Shown in pieces: positions 43,352-51,998 of a DNA stretch of 64,000 nucleotides. Below the pieces are notes generated by a model. That model had not been told where the DNA came from. It saw only the letters and a program-made list of their open reading frames with translations, and searched no databases. Both the position numbers and the translations under genes were made by a program. Within the stretch, counting starts at the first letter, position 1; every line of letters starts with the position of its first letter. The stretch spans positions 215,725-279,724 of the forward strand of contig JAGVAP010000132.1 in NCBI GenBank assembly GCA_020060215.1. The letters run 5' to 3'. This DNA is from Deltaproteobacteria bacterium (lineage in GTDB: Bacteria > Desulfobacterota > DSM-4660 > Desulfatiglandales > HGW-15).

Positions 43352-45844
43352 ATGAGAACAGCTCGACCCCCAAATATCGGATGGGCAAAGGACCCCTTGC
43401 TTCTTACCGTCCTTGGCACGGCGACCCTGATCTCCCTTCTCATCGTAACCATGTTCTTCTACAGGGGCTCAGGTCCGATCACGGTGGAACTCCCCTGGTT
43501 CGTACCCCTGGTCAATACCTTCCTCCTGGTAGCCGCCCTCAGCGTAGCCTTCCTCGCCTTTTCCCGCTTCCACGTCGTGCAATGCCCCACGTCCTATTGG
43601 CTGGGAGTCGCGTCTGTCGTGCTCGTGGTTGGACTTGTGTTCTACGACCTCACCTGGCCCGGCCTTACACCAGGCGGCCGGCCGATCCTGGGGCATCTGC
43701 CCAGTACCTCGGCATGGATGGCCATCATAGCCCAGACCTTGCTGTCCGTCTTCCTGCTGGCTGCCGCCGTGGCCCGCCGGCCTCATGCGCGGTTGAATGT
43801 CGGGCGGCTGCTCCTGTCGCTGGCCGGGTGGGTGCTTCTTGCGGGGACCATCCACCTGCTGTTCCTTTTTTTCGCCCCAGACCTTCCCCCTCTGGTAAGA
43901 CCGGATGGCGGTTTCACGACGGCCTTCATGGGATTTCATTGGTTTGCTCTCGCACTGTTCGCCGCAGGCATTCTCCTGTCCACCGCCCGATACGTCTCCT
44001 CGGCCAACCCCGTCCTTGCCTACGTTGCCCTGGCCCAGGCGGTATGCGCCGGCGCGATCCTGATGCTCATCATCGGCGCCCAGCGATATGACCTCTGGTG
44101 GTATCTCGCCCGGATACTGACCGCGAGCAGTTACATGATCATCATGTTCGGCCTCCTCGCCGAGTATGTGGCGCTTTTTCGCCGTGAACAGGAGAAGGGC
44201 CGGGACCTGGATAGGATCTCTCTGGATCTGCGTGAAAGCCGGGATCGCCTCATATTGGCCCAGCAGGCCGGGCACGTGGGGGTCTTTGACTGGGATCTGA
44301 TCAGGGGCAGACTCTACTGGACCGTACAGCTGGAGGAGCTCTTCGGCCTCCCTCCCGGCGGGTTCGAAGGCAACTATGAGGGATGGGCGAAACGGATTCA
44401 CCCGGGAGACCGTAGTGAGGTCGAGGCCCTTTTCCGTCGATGGATGAGGGAAAAGCGGTCCTGGGTGGAGTTCGAACACCGTATGATCCGTGAAGACACG
44501 GCCGAGGTTCGATGGGTGGCGGTGAAGGCTCGAATCAGCTACCTCCCGGACGCCACCCCCGCCCGCATGATCGGCACCAAACTGGACATTACCGAGCGGA
44601 AGCGGGCCGAGGAGGCCCTGAAACGGAAGGAAGCCATGTTGTCCCAGGCAGGGGAGATGGCCAGCTTCGGGGCATGGGAGGTCGAATTCACGGACCATGA
44701 GAACATCAACAACAATCCTTTGCGCTGGTCTGATGAGGTGTATCGGATCTTCGGGTATTCGCCGGGCTCGGTCGAGGTGACCAACGAGCTGTTCTGGGGC
44801 CACGTGCACCCGGATGACCGCAGGCAGGTCGAGATGGCGGTTGCAGAGGCCCTGGAGAGTAAGCGGCCCTATCGCATCGAGCATCGGATCGTCCGTCCGG
44901 ACGGTACGACGAGAAACGTGATGGAACACGCGGAGATCCGGTTTGACTATGGGGGCCGGCCTCTTGAGATGGTCGGAGCGGTACAGGACATCACCGAACG
45001 AAAAAGGATGGAGGAGGAGCTGCAGAAGGCCCATGATGAACTGGAGCTTCGGGTGCGAGAGCGGACCGAAGAGCTGGTCCGGCTGAACAAGATACTCCTG
45101 GAGCAGAAGGAAGTGCTGCAGGAGTTTGCCTTCGTCGCTTCTCACGATCTGGCCGAGCCGCTGCGGAAGATCCAGGCCTTCGGATCCCTCCTGAAGGCAA
45201 AGAGCGCTGATCGCCTGAACGATCAGGAGAGGGATTATGTGTCGCGAATGACAGGGGCTGCAGCCCGTATGCAGGAACTGCTGGATGCACTCCTCCGGTA
45301 CTCGCGCATAGGAACCCGAGGGGAGGACTTCAGACCCATAAGCCTGAACCAGGTGGTGGAGGATGCGGCCAGCGATCTGGAGATCGCCCTCCGGGAGCTC
45401 GGCGCCCAGATGGAGATCGGGCCGCTGCCGACGGTGACGGGCGACCCGAACCAGCTGCGGCAGTTGTTTCAGAACCTCATCGCCAATGCCGTCAAGTACC
45501 ACAAGCCGGAGGTCCGGCCTGTGATCAAGATCTACGGAGAGGAGAACAAAACCGGGCGCGTCTTCGTGGAGGACAACGGCATCGGGTTCGATGAGAAACA
45601 CCTCGACAAGATCTTTCAGCCCTTCCAGCGCCTCCACGGCAGGAACGAGTACGGGGGCATAGGGATGGGTCTCGCCATCTGCCGAAAGATCGTGGAGCGC
45701 CACGGAGGAACGATCACCGCCACGAGCACGCCCGGAAAGGGCTCCACCTTTATCGTGACGCTGCCCCTCCAAGCCCGTGACGCCCGGGTCATCGAGATGC
45801 AGCCGTCCCCTGATCATCCCCGGGAGAAACCAGAGAAGAAATGA
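43352..45844 (+). CDS. membrane sensor histidine kinase with PAS domains
   Basis: 830 residues. The N-terminal integral membrane sensor has about seven or eight helices (about 18-285; MASE3-like appearance). It is followed by PAS domains (about 300-415 and 425-545), a coiled coil (ELELRVRERTEELVRLNKIL), HisKA with the phospho-His in FVASHDLAEPLRKIQ (near 596), and HATPase_c (NLIANAVKYHKPE, DNGIGFDEKHLDKIFQPFQR, GIGMGLAICRKIVE). There is no receiver; the single-domain regulator at 41633-42076 is the likely partner. The 3' end overlaps the convergent MoxR gene by 56 nt. The ligand is unknown. Confidence 0.86.
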   Translation: MRTARPPNIGWAKDPLLLTVLGTATLISLLIVTMFFYRGSGPITVELPWFVPLVNTFLLVAALSVAFLAFSRFHVVQCPTSYWLGVASVVLVVGLVFYDLTWPGLTPGGRPILGHLPSTSAWMAIIAQTLLSVFLLAAAVARRPHARLNVGRLLLSLAGWVLLAGTIHLLFLFFAPDLPPLVRPDGGFTTAFMGFHWFALALFAAGILLSTARYVSSANPVLAYVALAQAVCAGAILMLIIGAQRYDLWWYLARILTASSYMIIMFGLLAEYVALFRREQEKGRDLDRISLDLRESRDRLILAQQAGHVGVFDWDLIRGRLYWTVQLEELFGLPPGGFEGNYEGWAKRIHPGDRSEVEALFRRWMREKRSWVEFEHRMIREDTAEVRWVAVKARISYLPDATPARMIGTKLDITERKRAEEALKRKEAMLSQAGEMASFGAWEVEFTDHENINNNPLRWSDEVYRIFGYSPGSVEVTNELFWGHVHPDDRRQVEMAVAEALESKRPYRIEHRIVRPDGTTRNVMEHAEIRFDYGGRPLEMVGAVQDITERKRMEEELQKAHDELELRVRERTEELVRLNKILLEQKEVLQEFAFVASHDLAEPLRKIQAFGSLLKAKSADRLNDQERDYVSRMTGAAARMQELLDALLRYSRIGTRGEDFRPISLNQVVEDAASDLEIALRELGAQMEIGPLPTVTGDPNQLRQLFQNLIANAVKYHKPEVRPVIKIYGEENKTGRVFVEDNGIGFDEKHLDKIFQPFQRLHGRNEYGGIGMGLAICRKIVERHGGTITATSTPGKGSTFIVTLPLQARDARVIEMQPSPDHPREKPEKK

Positions 45845-46721
45845 AAGAGGGATTTTGCAGCTCCTCCTCGAACTGCTTTATATCGTCCTGGTACTTCAGG
45901 ATGCAGCCGATGGTCTCCCGCACCACATCGTCGGCCAGTCGATTTCTTTCGAGCGCCATGAGGGCCCTGGCCCAATCGAGGGTCTCCGAGACTCCGGGTC
46001 TCTTCATGAAGTCGAGTCTGCGTATCCCCTGCATGAACCGGGCGACCTGGGCCGCCAGATTCTTCTGGATCCCGGGGACCTTCGTCAGGATGATGTCGTA
46101 CTCCTTTTCAAAGGCGGGATAATCGATCCAGTGGTAGAGGCAGCGCCTCTTGAGCGCGTCATGCACATCCCTGGTGCGATTCGAGGTGACCACGACCATC
46201 GGTCTTTTCACGGCCCTCATCGTGCCGATCTCCGGGATGGTGATCTGAAAATCGGCCAGGATCTCCAGCAGAAAGGCCTCGAACTCCTCGTCCGAGCGAT
46301 CGATCTCGTCGATGAGCAGGACCGGCGCCCTGCTGTCCGCCCCCTGGATGGCCTGAAGCAGCGGCCGCTCGATCAGGAAGTCCGGACTGTAGATGATCTT
46401 TTCGATCTCCTCCTTTCCCTTCGCTGAACGCTCTTCCAGCCGAATGTGGAGAAGCTGCTTCGGGTAGTTCCACTCGTAGAGTGCGGTGGAGACATCCAGC
46501 CCCTCGTAACACTGCAGCCGGATCAGCTCCGTGTCGAAGAGTCTGGCCATCACGACCCCCACCTCCGTTTTTCCCACCCCCGGCTCCCCTTCCAGGAACA
46601 CGGGCTTCTGGAGGCGCGAGGCCAGAAAAAGGACGGTGGCCAGGGCGCGGTCGGCAATATAGCCTGTTTCGGCCAGTCTGCGGGAGACGTGGTCGATGGA
46701 GTCAAAACCTGTGTCGTTCAT
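45789..46721 (-). CDS. MoxR/CoxD-family AAA+ ATPase
   Basis: 310-residue AAA+ ATPase: Walker A GEPGVGKTEV, Walker B VLLIDEIDRSDEEFEAFLLE, sensor 1 VVTSNRTRDVHDALKRRC, and the KYDxD-like QLLHIRLEE region. MoxR proteins work with VWA proteins such as CoxE to mature metal enzymes or large complexes. The CoxE-like gene lies at 39263-40453 on the same strand, with six genes between. AAGGAA lies about 9 nt before the ATG. The last 18 codons overlap the convergent kinase gene. Confidence 0.87.
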   Translation of the reverse strand: MNDTGFDSIDHVSRRLAETGYIADRALATVLFLASRLQKPVFLEGEPGVGKTEVGVVMARLFDTELIRLQCYEGLDVSTALYEWNYPKQLLHIRLEERSAKGKEEIEKIIYSPDFLIERPLLQAIQGADSRAPVLLIDEIDRSDEEFEAFLLEILADFQITIPEIGTMRAVKRPMVVVTSNRTRDVHDALKRRCLYHWIDYPAFEKEYDIILTKVPGIQKNLAAQVARFMQGIRRLDFMKRPGVSETLDWARALMALERNRLADDVVRETIGCILKYQDDIKQFEEELQNPSFISSLVSPGDDQGTAASR

Positions 46722-46887
46722 GGTTATCGTTCCTTGGCGGCTCAGAATCGAAAGAGATTACCTTAGCTGAGTCTTGGTTTTCAAGAAATTGATCATCCCC
46801 GAAGAATCTCTTCAGAGTGTCGCCGGAAGACAGCGCACGGTTGGCCCTTCAGGGTCGAAGACGCCGGCACAGGTGGACACCCCTCGG

Positions 46888-47133
46888 TCACCGAGGACGT
46901 TTGGCGGGGATTCGTCGTGCGGCCTGCTGGCCTCCTCCTTTCTGGAACTTCTTTTGCCGGAGCTTTGCCGCCCGAATCTTGTGCCCCTTCTTCTTGTGGG
47001 GGGGGAGCTGCCACCCCTTGAAATAGCCGTCCTCCCACATCTCCCGCGGATGCAGCCGCTTCCGGCACCTGGAACAGCGGTAGATGCGGTCCCCGTCCGG
47101 AACCCAGTCTCTCTGATCGCACCATTCGTCCAT
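46888..47133 (-). CDS. small zinc-ribbon-like basic protein
   Basis: 81 residues. One CxxC pair in YRCSRCRKRLHPREMW plus an N-terminal Cys and His residues could form a treble-clef or half zinc ribbon. The C-terminal half is very basic (HKKKGHKIRAAKLRQKKFQK), suggesting nucleic-acid or ribosome binding. There is no clear ribosome site, and the start lies next to a GACAGGAT repeat, so it may not be translated from this ATG. Other overlapping frames here look random. Weak to moderate support. Confidence 0.5.
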   Translation of the reverse strand: MDEWCDQRDWVPDGDRIYRCSRCRKRLHPREMWEDGYFKGWQLPPHKKKGHKIRAAKLRQKKFQKGGGQQAARRIPAKRPR

Positions 47134-47140
47134 AATTTTT

Positions 47141-47170
47141 TTGACAGGATAACAGGATCTGCAGGATAAG
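47141..47170. repeat. GACAGGATAACAGGAT-type repeat
   Basis: TTGACAGGATAACAGGATCT plus GCAGGATAAG: three ACAGGAT/GCAGGAT units spaced 9 and 10 bp apart, a short dispersed repeat seen in many environmental genomes. Confidence 0.6.
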
Positions 47171-47198
47171 AATAGTCATGAAAGAAGAGAGGGATCAG

Positions 47199-47268
47199 CC
47201 CCAAAGACACGAAGGCACGAAGAGGCCAGATCAGGTTCTTCGTGACGTGGTGTCCTGGTGGCGAAATT
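47199..47268. repeat. CACGAAG-family palindromic repeat
   Basis: Left arm CCCCAAAGACACGAAGGCAC (47199-47218) with GAAGAGG; right arm about 47238-47263 (TTCTTCGTGACGTGGTGTCC). It lies immediately upstream of the alpha/beta hydrolase gene. Confidence 0.65.
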
Positions 47269-47293
47269 CAAATCTATCTCCCTGGAGGTGCTC

Positions 47294-48085
47294 ATGCATA
47301 TCCACGCGAACGGAATCCGCATCCACTACGAACTGGAAGGCCCCCCGTCGGCGCCGGTGATCACCCTGAGCCATTCCCTGGCCACGAACCTCTCCATGTG
47401 GGAACCTCAGATGGAGATGCTGCTCCAATCATACCGTGTACTCAGGTACGACACCAGGGGGCACGGGCAGACCGAAGTCCCCCCCGGTCCGTATTCCCTG
47501 GAGTTGCTCGCCGCGGATGTCCGGGCCCTCCTGCAGGGACTCGAGATCAAAAAAACCCGTTTCATGGGGATATCCATGGGAGGCATGATCGGCCAGCGGC
47601 TGGCCCTGGAATCCCCGGAGAGGATAACGAGCCTTGTCCTTTGCGATACATCCAGCCGGGTCCCGGAGGAGGCATGGCCGATCTGGGATGACCGGATCCG
47701 GATAGCCGAAACCGAAGGGATGGAACCCCTTGTCGCACCGACGCTGGAGCGCTGGTTCACGGAGGCCTACCGGAAGAGCCACCCTGGGGTGATGGAGAAG
47801 GTCAGCGCCATGATCAGGGATACGGACCCGCGGGGATACGTCGGCTGTTCCCAGGCCATACGGGGCCTGAACCTGACGGATCGGCTCCATGAGATCAGCC
47901 TGCCGACCCTGGTCATCGTGGGTGAAGAGGATCCTGGAACCCCCCTCTCCGCCGCCCAGGCCATACAAGAGAGGATAGAAGGCTCCGAGCTCGTCGTGCT
48001 CAAATCAGCCTCTCATCTGTCCAATCTTGAGCAGAGCGGGAAGTTCAACGAGGCGGTTGCGGCCTTTCTTGGCAGGGAGCGCTAG
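47294..48085 (+). CDS. alpha/beta hydrolase (3-oxoadipate enol-lactonase-like)
   Basis: 263-residue alpha/beta-hydrolase. Nucleophile elbow GISMGGMIG, oxyanion region SHSLATNLSMW, RYDTRGHGQTE, late Asp in VGEEDPGTP and His in SASHLSNLEQ. The pattern is close to PcaD-type enol-lactonases, but no other beta-ketoadipate genes are present, so the substrate stays open. The ATG at 47294 is chosen because GGAGGT lies 4 nt upstream; an ATG at 47258 lies inside the palindromic repeat. Confidence 0.82.
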   Translation: MHIHANGIRIHYELEGPPSAPVITLSHSLATNLSMWEPQMEMLLQSYRVLRYDTRGHGQTEVPPGPYSLELLAADVRALLQGLEIKKTRFMGISMGGMIGQRLALESPERITSLVLCDTSSRVPEEAWPIWDDRIRIAETEGMEPLVAPTLERWFTEAYRKSHPGVMEKVSAMIRDTDPRGYVGCSQAIRGLNLTDRLHEISLPTLVIVGEEDPGTPLSAAQAIQERIEGSELVVLKSASHLSNLEQSGKFNEAVAAFLGRER

Positions 48086-48118
48086 TGTCGAGTCCCGCAA
48101 GAAGGAGCCCTCACCCGG

Positions 48119-48478
48119 TCAGCTGCCGGAAAGCAGCTCCTCCAGCCAGGCCCTGATTTCTCCGGTAATGGCGTATACGCCTTTCCTGTGTCCCACATGG
48201 TCCAGGAAGCGACGTCCCAGGTCCTCGGGCAGATCGAGCGAGGCCAGTTCCGAGGAACCGTCCGAGTTTCGGCGGATGAGATAGATCTTGGGTTTTTCCT
48301 CCCACGTATTCACGACGAAGTAGTGGGAGACATCGTCTTTGGAACGGACCAGGTTCTTGCCATGGCTCCAGTTGTTGCCCCATTCCAGATAACGCGTGAC
48401 CGCCTCTTCAGGCGTCATGTCCCAGTCGATGTCATTGATGACCTCACGGGCCTTCTGCACCTCATGCCTTTCCAGCAT
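48119..48478 (-). CDS. conserved protein, resembles DVU0772 family
   Basis: 119-residue soluble protein with no catalytic motif I can name. The region WDMTPEEAVTRYLEWGNNW followed by RSKDDVSHYFVVNTW resembles proteins annotated as the DVU0772 family in Desulfobacterota; this match is from memory. The ATG at 48478 is preceded by GGAGG with a 7-nt gap, and the residues upstream of it are rejected. The gene is on the minus strand downstream of another small gene (48627-48914). Confidence 0.6.
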   Translation of the reverse strand: MLERHEVQKAREVINDIDWDMTPEEAVTRYLEWGNNWSHGKNLVRSKDDVSHYFVVNTWEEKPKIYLIRRNSDGSSELASLDLPEDLGRRFLDHVGHRKGVYAITGEIRAWLEELLSGS

Positions 48479-48626
48479 CCCTGAGCCTCCGCACGGAAAA
48501 TCGATCCTGACACCCGCCTGAGTCAGCATGAGAGCCGAAGGGTGGGTCCATACCGACGGCGGATGGGAGTCAAGGTAACCACGATTCGGGACGGCTCAAG
48601 AGTGGCCGGACTGAAAAGGGGGGGCC

Positions 48627-48914
48627 TTACTTCTTCTTGAAGAGCGCTTCCAGGGCCGCTCTGGCCTGCTTGGCCCGGTTTGCCTGGCCGCTCGGCCCCT
48701 TGGACCCGCGGAGCATGAAGTGATCACAAAGGTTGGCCCTTTCCTTGTCGACGATTCGCTGGGCCGAGACCTCTCTGCACTCGTTGTAGGCACCGGGATC
48801 ATAAGACTTGCATTGCTTGCAGCAGCGCAGATCCCTTTTACAGTTCGGGCAGGTGTCCCGTCGATCGATCGGCCCCTCGATCTCCAGAACACCGCGGCAA
48901 AAAGCACAATTCAT
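48627..48914 (-). CDS. Cys-rich zinc-ribbon protein of unknown function
   Basis: 95 residues with nine cysteines: CAFC (3-6), CPNC (22-25), CCKQC (31-35), Cys46 and Cys63. The segment CKSYDPGAYNECREVSAQRI followed by DKERANLCDHF is a recognisable conserved pattern of small bacterial zinc proteins of unknown role. A Lys/Ala-rich tail follows. GAGGAG lies 6 nt before the ATG. Divergent from the archease gene. Confidence 0.75.
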   Translation of the reverse strand: MNCAFCRGVLEIEGPIDRRDTCPNCKRDLRCCKQCKSYDPGAYNECREVSAQRIVDKERANLCDHFMLRGSKGPSGQANRAKQARAALEALFKKK

Positions 48915-48976
48915 GGTTATCTCCTCGCTTCCAATTCGAATGCGTTTCCGGGCGGGCTAATGGGCGTTCCACGGTT

Positions 48977-49005
48977 TTGACAAACCAATCCCGCACCATT
49001 ACAAT
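48977..49005 (+). promoter_or_regulatory. sigma-70 promoter giving a leaderless archease transcript
   Basis: TTGACA (48977-48982), exactly 17 nt, TACAAT (49000-49005). The archease ATG at 49013 lies seven bases after the -10 hexamer, at the expected transcription start. No Shine-Dalgarno sequence precedes it. Confidence 0.75.
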
Positions 49006-49012
49006 GCTTTCC

Positions 49013-49432
49013 ATGACCCATTGCATCCTGCTCGACCACACGGCCGATCTTGCGATACGGGTTGAGGGTTCCAGTGTCGAAGACCTCTTCCGGAATGCCG
49101 CCATGGCTCTCATGCGCATTCTCGTAAGCGGCGATTCTTCATCAGAGCCTCTTTCCACCGGCATCTCCGTTTCAGGGCAGGACCTGACCGATCTGATGGT
49201 CCGATGGCTCGGAGAGATCCTTTACCTCTTTGCCGGTGATGAACGCGTGGTGACCGGGGTCACGATCCGGCATGTTGGACCGGAGAAACTTGAAGCCACG
49301 GTCAGCAGCGTTCCCCTCGATCCGCGAGGACACGAGATCCACACCGAGGTAAAGGGCGTCACCTATCACAAGGCCGAGGTGGTCGAACAGCCGTCCGGGG
49401 AATGGACGGCCGTCGTCATCCTCGACGTATAG
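49013..49432 (+). CDS. archease (RtcB RNA ligase activator)
   Basis: 139-residue archease that promotes guanylylation and turnover of the RNA ligase RtcB. Family marks: LLDHTADLAIRVEG near the N-terminus (metal-binding Asp), LMVRWLGEILYLF, HEIHTEVKGVTYHKAEV and the C-terminal VVILDV. The start is set at 49013 because upstream in-frame codons would lie within or before the promoter. It is followed after 34 nt by rtcB, the classic pair. Confidence 0.92.
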   Translation: MTHCILLDHTADLAIRVEGSSVEDLFRNAAMALMRILVSGDSSSEPLSTGISVSGQDLTDLMVRWLGEILYLFAGDERVVTGVTIRHVGPEKLEATVSSVPLDPRGHEIHTEVKGVTYHKAEVVEQPSGEWTAVVILDV

Positions 49433-49466
49433 CAGGAGTACCAGTTCAAATACCCTGGATGAGGCG

Positions 49467-50906
49467 ATGGACATCCGACTCGAGCGAATAGACGAAAACC
49501 GCTGGCGGATCCCCAAAACAGGAAAAATGCGGGTTCCCGGCATGATCTTCTCCAACGATCTCCTCTTCAGGGACACCCAAAGGGATCAGAGCCTCTTGCA
49601 GGTGGCGAACGTGGCCACCCTGCCCGGGATTGTCCGATACTCCCTGGCAATGCCCGACATCCACTGGGGGTACGGGTTCCCCATCGGCGGTGTGGCGGCG
49701 TTTGCGATGGAAGAAGGCATCGTCTCCCCCGGGGGAGTCGGCTACGACATCAACTGCGGCTGCCGCCTGATGACCACGTCCCTTGCAGCGGGCGACGTTC
49801 AATCCTTGGTCCAGGGCCTGGTCACCGCCCTTTTCCAGAATGTCCCTGCCGGCGTCGGCTCGAAGGGTCCCCTTCGCCTGACCGAGAAGGAGGAGTCCAG
49901 GATTGCCGCGGAGGGTGCCGCCTGGGCCGTGAAGAACGGCTACGGCATCCCTGAGGACCTGGAGATGACCGAGGACCGCGGAACCATGGAAGGGGCCGAC
50001 CCGGCCGTCCTCAGCGAAAGGGCCGTGAAAAGGGGCCTCGACCAGTTAGGCACCCTGGGATCCGGCAATCATTTTCTTGAGGTCCAGGTTGTGGAGCACG
50101 TATATGACCAAGAGCTTGCGGAACACTTTCGGCTCTTCGAGGGTCAGCTGACCGTTCTCCTCCACTCAGGGTCCAGGGGCTTCGGGCATCAGATCTGCGA
50201 CGACTTCATCAAGAAGATGGGGGACTCCCCCTCGGCCCGGCAGCTCGATCTTCCGGACAGGCAGCTCGTCTGCGCCCCCCTGCGCTCGGAGATGGGTGCG
50301 CAGTACCTGGCCGCCATGGCCTGCGCAGCCAATTACGCCTGGGCGAATCGCCAGATCCTGATGCACCTGGTCCGCGAAACCTTCATGTCACACCTCGGGA
50401 TCGGCCCGAGGGAGCTGAACATGAGGCTCCTCTATGATGTCTGCCACAATGTTGCAAAAAAGGAAACACACCGGGTCAGTGGAGAGGAAACGGAACTCTG
50501 CGTGCATCGAAAGGGCGCTACACGGGCCCTTCCTCCGTTCCATCAGGGTCTGCCGGAGCGCTACAAACGGGCCGGGCAACCTGTCCTGATCCCGGGTGAT
50601 ATGGGGACCTGCTCCTTTGTCCTCGCCGGGGCCCCGGGGTCCATGGAACAGAGCTTCGGTTCGAGCTGTCACGGGGCCGGTCGCCTGCTAAGCCGCTCAC
50701 AGGCAATCAGGACGGCAAAGGGACGGGCCGTCCACAGAGAACTCGAAGACAAAGGGATCTTCGTGCATTCCAAAGGGCTCAAGACCCTGAAGGAAGAAAT
50801 CCCCGAGGCATACAAGGACGTTTCCCAGGTTGTCGAGGTTGTGCATGGTGCGGGCCTTGCAAAAAAGGTCGCCCGCTTGAGACCGCTGGGGGTGATCAAA
50901 GGTTGA
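49467..50906 (+). CDS. rtcB: RNA-splicing ligase RtcB
   Basis: GTP- and Mn-dependent ligase that joins 2',3'-cyclic phosphate or 3'-phosphate RNA ends to 5'-OH ends, in RNA repair or tRNA healing. 479 residues. Metal and catalytic motifs: MPDIHWGYGFPIGGVAA, PGGVGYDINCGCRL (metal Cys), LGSGNHFLEVQ, LLHSGSRGFGHQ and GSSCHGAGR (guanylylated His). Complete. Translated from the archease transcript. Confidence 0.95.
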   Translation: MDIRLERIDENRWRIPKTGKMRVPGMIFSNDLLFRDTQRDQSLLQVANVATLPGIVRYSLAMPDIHWGYGFPIGGVAAFAMEEGIVSPGGVGYDINCGCRLMTTSLAAGDVQSLVQGLVTALFQNVPAGVGSKGPLRLTEKEESRIAAEGAAWAVKNGYGIPEDLEMTEDRGTMEGADPAVLSERAVKRGLDQLGTLGSGNHFLEVQVVEHVYDQELAEHFRLFEGQLTVLLHSGSRGFGHQICDDFIKKMGDSPSARQLDLPDRQLVCAPLRSEMGAQYLAAMACAANYAWANRQILMHLVRETFMSHLGIGPRELNMRLLYDVCHNVAKKETHRVSGEETELCVHRKGATRALPPFHQGLPERYKRAGQPVLIPGDMGTCSFVLAGAPGSMEQSFGSSCHGAGRLLSRSQAIRTAKGRAVHRELEDKGIFVHSKGLKTLKEEIPEAYKDVSQVVEVVHGAGLAKKVARLRPLGVIKG

Positions 50907-51010
50907 CAGCCCTTCCGGGGAGCAGGAAAAAACCGTTCCTCTCAGGCAATGGTCGACTATTACCATCTTGAATCGACAGGAGTCAACTCAAAAAGGACGG
51001 CGGTGCTGCA

Positions 51011-51811
51011 ATGAAAAGCCAAGAGATCACATCCCTCATCCTGGCCGCCGGCAAGGGGAGCCGGATGCAGGGATTTGAGGGGAACAAGACCCTTCTCCCC
51101 CTCGCCCCGACGATACCCCCCTTTCAGGGCGACCGGCCCATTCTTCTGAATATCCTGGAGTCCCTGCCGCAGGGGCCCAAGGCGGTGGTGGTCCATCACA
51201 AGAAGGAAGAGGTGATCGAGGCCACGGCCGGGTTGGGTCTCGACTATTGTGTGCAGCCTGTGCTCAATGGGACGGGCGGGGCCCTGCTCGCCGCCCGCGA
51301 CTTCATCCAGACGAATGGACGCGAGCGGCTGATCGTCACGATGGGTGACGTGCCTTTTGTAAGGAAGAGCACCTACCTTCAGCTGGCAGACGCCCTGGAC
51401 CACAGCCACATGGCCCTCCTTGCATTCAGACCCGGGGACAAAAGGCAGTACGGCGTCCTGGAAGTGGAACAGGGTCGGGTGAAGAGGATCACCGAATGGA
51501 CGTACTGGAAGGACTACCCCGTGGAGAGACAGAGCACGCTCCCAATCTGCAACTCCGGCATCTACGCCTTTCGCATCCGGGAACTGATCCGCTGGCTGCC
51601 CGTCCTTTCAGCCCGACCCCACGTGGTACTGAAGGAGCGTGGAGGGGCCATGCGGGAGATCCAGGAGTTCTTTATCACCGACCTGGTCGAATGGATGGAT
51701 CAGGACGGTCTCGAGGTTTCAGCCGTGCTCGCCGAGGATGAGAACGAGGTCATGGGGATTGATGATCATGCCTCTCTTCAAAAGGCCCAACGTCACTTCA
51801 AGTCTCTATAA
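51011..51811 (+). CDS. nucleotidyltransferase, GlmU N-terminal-like
   Basis: 266-residue sugar-nucleotide transferase fold: LILAAGKGSRMQGFEGNKT (NTP loop), PVLNGTGGALLAA, VTMGDVPF (metal Asp) and ICNSGIYAF. It resembles the uridylyltransferase half of GlmU but lacks the left-handed beta-helix acetyltransferase domain, so it cannot replace GlmU. Substrate sugar unknown. The ribosome site is weak. It stands alone between rtcB and the acyl-CoA ligase. Confidence 0.78.
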   Translation: MKSQEITSLILAAGKGSRMQGFEGNKTLLPLAPTIPPFQGDRPILLNILESLPQGPKAVVVHHKKEEVIEATAGLGLDYCVQPVLNGTGGALLAARDFIQTNGRERLIVTMGDVPFVRKSTYLQLADALDHSHMALLAFRPGDKRQYGVLEVEQGRVKRITEWTYWKDYPVERQSTLPICNSGIYAFRIRELIRWLPVLSARPHVVLKERGGAMREIQEFFITDLVEWMDQDGLEVSAVLAEDENEVMGIDDHASLQKAQRHFKSL

Positions 51812-51894
51812 CCCTTGGTAGTTCCAGAGGGGCATAAGCTTGACACCCGATCGCCTTTTCCCATATACTCCGCATCGCCGCCGGCTCGCGTATT

Positions 51895-51990
51895 CTCGTG
51901 TTCATCGCTCCTCGTGTCCTTCGCGTCCTCCGTGGTAAGGGAAAAACAGCCACGAAGCACACGAAGAACACGAAGCTGAAATTCGAAAGG
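51895..51990. repeat. CACGAAG-family palindromic repeat (long copy)
   Basis: Left arm about 51895-51935 (CTCGTGTTCATCGCTCCTCG...CCTCCGTGG), right arm 51950-51976 (CCACGAAGCACACGAAGAAC plus ACGAAG). It ends just before the AAAGGAGG ribosome site of the acyl-CoA ligase gene. Confidence 0.7.
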
Positions 51991-51998
51991 AGGATCAT

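Noticed and set aside
46774..47169. Plus-strand and other minus-strand frames overlapping the small zinc-ribbon gene
   Set aside because: No motif, no ribosome site, and part of each frame reads through the GACAGGAT repeat; only the 81-residue frame has a plausible fold.
47258..47293. Upstream ATG for the alpha/beta hydrolase
   Set aside because: It lies within the CACGAAG palindrome; the ATG at 47294 has GGAGGT at a suitable distance and gives the normal family N-terminus.
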